In this document: positions 6,168 to 7,439 of the stretch, piece by piece
Numbering within the stretch: position 1 is the first letter of the stretch
Layout: each line of letters starts with the position of its first letter
Assembly (NCBI GenBank): GCA_011391855.1
Contig: JAABPT010000059.1
Span: 1 to 7,439 of the forward strand
Reading direction: 5' to 3'
Source of the DNA: Burkholderiales bacterium
Lineage (GTDB): Bacteria; Pseudomonadota; Gammaproteobacteria; Burkholderiales; Burkholderiaceae_C
Length of the DNA: 7,439 nucleotides
Position numbers and translations under genes: made by a program
Notes under the pieces: model-generated
Told to the model about the DNA's origin: nothing
Databases searched by the model: none
What the model saw: the letters and a program-made list of their open reading frames with translations, nothing else

Positions 6168-6575
6168 TCACATGCGGCTGGCGCCCGGCAACGGATCCAC
6201 CGCCCGCCCCGCCGGGCACAGAACCAGCGCCCCGCGCGCGCTGGCGTGATAGTCCATCTCCCCCGCCGGTCCGCGCAGCCTCACCCGGTAGCCCGGCACC
6301 AGCGCTTGCGTGTACATCATGTCCGGCTGTGGGCAGCCCAGGCTGCCGTCGGACCAGGTCACGCCCTCGGCGCTGATCAGCAGCAGCGATTCGGCGGCCA
6401 CGCCGCTGCGGCGCGCCGCATCGGCGCGGGCCGCACGCACGGCCTCTTCAAGCGAGCCGGACATCGCAGCCGGCGGCGGCTGGCTCTGTTGCGGCGGCGG
6501 GCCCACAGCCTGCGAAGCACAGGCTGCGGTCAGCCCGCCCAGCAGGCTGGCCAAGATCGTCATGGGGATGTTCAT
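6168..6575 (-). CDS. Small putative lipoprotein with a conserved DGSLGCPQP...LVPGYRV motif
   Basis: This 135-residue protein begins MNIPMTILASLLGGLTAAC, a lipoprotein signal peptide with Cys19 as lipid anchor; Thr at -3 is tolerated but not ideal. A Pro/Gln-rich linker (25-37) leads to a helical stretch (41-57; SLEEAVRAARADAARR) and a compact C-terminal domain (62-122; SLLLISAEGVTWSDGSLGCPQPDMMYTQALVPGYRVRL, then DYHASARGALVLCP). Cys81 and Cys120 may form a disulfide. I recall the DGSLGCP...PGYR pattern from uncharacterised secreted proteins and know of no assigned function. An in-frame TGA lies nine bases before the ATG, so no longer start is possible. The best ribosome-binding candidate, AAGG, is 11 bases upstream and weak. 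It converges with the large protease and diverges from gcl. The coding call is well supported by the signal peptide and motif. Confidence 0.85.
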   Translation of the reverse strand: MNIPMTILASLLGGLTAACASQAVGPPPQQSQPPPAAMSGSLEEAVRAARADAARRSGVAAESLLLISAEGVTWSDGSLGCPQPDMMYTQALVPGYRVRLRGPAGEMDYHASARGALVLCPAGRAVDPLPGASRM

Positions 6576-6581
6576 GACGCA

Positions 6582-6695
6582 TCATGCCTTGCCGGCAACC
6601 GCCAGCCAGTCGTCCACCGCACGCTCCAGCACCCGCAGCGGCACCGAACCCTGGTCGAGCACGACCGCGCATCGATTGCCCCTTGCTTCCCCGGC
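6582..6695 (-). pseudogene. Possible 3' remnant of a gene, or short ORF, upstream of the lipoprotein
   Basis: On the minus strand one frame reads CAVVLDQGSVPLRVLERA, then VDDWLAVAGKA, before TGA at 6584-6582, six bases before the lipoprotein ATG. Codon use is strongly G/C-ending, as in neighbouring real genes, and the residue mix looks protein-like (an amphipathic C-terminal helix). The frame closes upstream at a TGA (6698-6696) after 37 codons, with no good ATG inside. An ATG at 6699 opens the neighbouring frame. Either this is the truncated or frameshifted end of a lost gene that once preceded the lipoprotein, or a short gene using GTG (6662). I do not recognise the product. The tight spacing would suit a former operon partner of the lipoprotein gene. 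Confidence 0.3.
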
Positions 6696-6712
6696 TCATG
6701 CCGGCACCGAAC
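6639..6712. repeat. 11-bp direct repeat CGGCACCGAAC, 63 bp apart
   Basis: CGGCACCGAAC occurs at 6639-6649 and 6702-6712, exactly 63 bp (21 codons) apart, beside a CCGGC-TCAT-GCCGG hairpin (6691-6704). It falls in and next to the possible gene remnant. It may mark a small duplication or rearrangement, or be chance in GC-rich DNA. Confidence 0.4.
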
Positions 6713-6747
6713 GCTAGTGCATTGCGAAGTTCACCGCAAGACCTGCC

Positions 6748-6762
6748 ATTCCTTGGCGGAAT
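6748..6762. promoter_or_regulatory. Perfect dyad ATTCC-N5-GGAAT upstream of gcl, LysR-type box candidate
   Basis: ATTCC (6748-6752), TTGGC, GGAAT (6758-6762) is a perfect inverted repeat about 90 bp before the gcl start. Its inner part TTCC-N5-GGAA has the T-N11-A layout with dyad symmetry typical of LysR-family sites. It lies between gcl and the divergent lipoprotein gene, so it could control either. No convincing sigma-70 promoter was found beside it. Confidence 0.45.
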
Positions 6763-6818
6763 AGCTGATATCGCCCCCGCGCCCCTTCCGCGGCCGGCCC
6801 GCCAGCCCGAATATCCAC

Positions 6819-6836
6819 CCAGGCATTTCAACCTGG
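6819..6836. promoter_or_regulatory. Inverted repeat CCAGG-N8-CCTGG next to the gcl ribosome binding site
   Basis: Perfect 5-bp arms CCAGG (6819-6823) and CCTGG (6832-6836) surround CATTTCAA. The gcl ribosome binding site GGAG (6839-6842) follows two bases later. It could be an operator or a leader hairpin affecting translation; the short arms make chance possible. Confidence 0.3.
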
Positions 6837-6850
6837 ATGGAGACGACGAC

Positions 6851-7439
6851 ATGGCGAAGATGAAGGCTGCAATGGCCGCGGTGCTGGTGATGGAAAAGGA
6901 AGGCGTGAGCCAGGCCTTCGGCGTGCCCGGCGCGGCAATCAACCCGCTGTACGCCGCGCTGCGCGAGCGCCAGAGCATCGCGCATATCCTGGCGCGCCAC
7001 GTCGAAGGCGCTTCGCACATGGCCGAGGGCTACACGCGGGCCCGCGCCGGCAATATTGGCGTCTGCATCGGCACCAGCGGCCCGGCCGGCACCGACATGA
7101 TCACCGGCCTGTATTCGGCCATCGCCGACAGCATCCCCATCCTGTGCATCACTGGCCAGGCACCGCGGGCGCGGCTGTACAAGGAAGACTTCCAGGCCGT
7201 GGACATCGAGAGCATTTCCAAGCCGGTCACCAAATGGAGCGTCACCGTGCGCGAACCGGCGCTGGTGCCGCGCGCCTTCCAGCAGGCATTCCACCTCATG
7301 CGCTGCGGCCGCCCGGGCCCGGTGCTGATCGATCTGCCCTTCGACGTGCAGATGGCCGAGATCGAATTCGACATCGACAGCTACGAGCCGCTGCCCGTCT
7401 ACAAGCCCGCCGCCACGCGCAAGCAGATCGAGAAGGCGC
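6851..7439 (+). CDS. gcl: Glyoxylate carboligase (tartronate-semialdehyde synthase), 5' part only
   Basis: The enzyme (EC 4.1.1.47) condenses two glyoxylate molecules to tartronate semialdehyde with CO2 release. It uses thiamine diphosphate and FAD and acts in the cytoplasm, in the glycerate pathway for glycolate, glyoxylate and allantoin use. The 196 residues present cover the N-terminal ThDP (PYR) domain and the start of the central domain; E. coli Gcl has 593 residues. Diagnostic stretches are FGVPGAAINPLY (23-34), LARHVEGASHMAEGYTRA (48-65), GTSGPAGTDMITGLYSA (74-90), ILCITGQAPRARLYKEDFQAVDIES (97-121) and GRPGPVLIDLPFDVQ (153-167). Val51 sits where most ThDP enzymes carry the catalytic Glu, a hallmark of Gcl that separates it from acetolactate synthase. 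The ATG is supported by GGAG eight bases upstream and by the MAKM N-terminus as in E. coli. Downstream hyi/glxR-type genes are expected but not visible. The only odd feature is that the frame runs off the window. Confidence 0.97.
   Translation, partial: MAKMKAAMAAVLVMEKEGVSQAFGVPGAAINPLYAALRERQSIAHILARHVEGASHMAEGYTRARAGNIGVCIGTSGPAGTDMITGLYSAIADSIPILCITGQAPRARLYKEDFQAVDIESISKPVTKWSVTVREPALVPRAFQQAFHLMRCGRPGPVLIDLPFDVQMAEIEFDIDSYEPLPVYKPAATRKQIEKA

Noticed and set aside
6448..7294. Minus-strand frames opposite the start of gcl
   Set aside because: gcl is unmistakable on the plus strand; the opposite frames have shadow-type composition and no homology I recognise.

Overview
This is a GC-rich window with strong G/C third-position bias, from a Gram-negative bacterium. 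It carries Sec-type signal peptides, a lipobox protein and a LysR-type regulator. The 5' end of a glyoxylate carboligase gene closely resembles my recollection of beta- and gammaproteobacterial Gcl. I favour a betaproteobacterium (Burkholderiales-like) or a Xanthomonadales-like gammaproteobacterium, but the sequence alone does not settle this.

Layout: (1) bases 1-1040 hold the 3' part of a compact secreted subtilisin-like serine protease (family S8) with an unusual run of ten acidic residues. (2) 1041-1324 is non-coding. It holds a terminator-like hairpin, two tandem repeats and a dispersed-type palindrome just before the next ribosome binding site. (3) 1325-1879 encodes a 184-residue secreted protein that looks like a small disulfide-capped beta-solenoid of unknown function. 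(4) A LysR-type regulator (1933-2841, minus) converges on it; a perfect 11-bp stem covers the regulator's stop codon. (5) A 225-bp divergent spacer separates the regulator from (6) a 997-residue secreted subtilase (3067-6060, plus) of the plant-like type: signal peptide, I9 propeptide, S8 domain with a PA insertion, Fn3-like domain and PPC-like tail. It is followed by a very good intrinsic terminator. (7) 6168-6575 (minus) encodes a small lipoprotein. Directly upstream of it is a short minus-strand stretch with coding character that may be the decayed or frameshifted end of another gene. (8) gcl starts at 6851 and runs off the window.

How the genes may work together: the two S8 proteases and the small solenoid protein would all act outside the cytoplasm, suggesting a secreted proteolysis locus. 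The LysR-type regulator is placed to control the large protease divergently, which is common for the family but is inference here. gcl belongs to a separate glyoxylate/allantoin/glycolate catabolism unit, with its own dyad that fits a LysR-type T-N11-A site. I found no CRISPR array, tRNA, rRNA, insertion sequence or phage gene. I did not find a convincing new multi-gene system. The least explained items are the solenoid protein, the poly-acidic loop of the first protease and the short orphan coding stretch before gcl.
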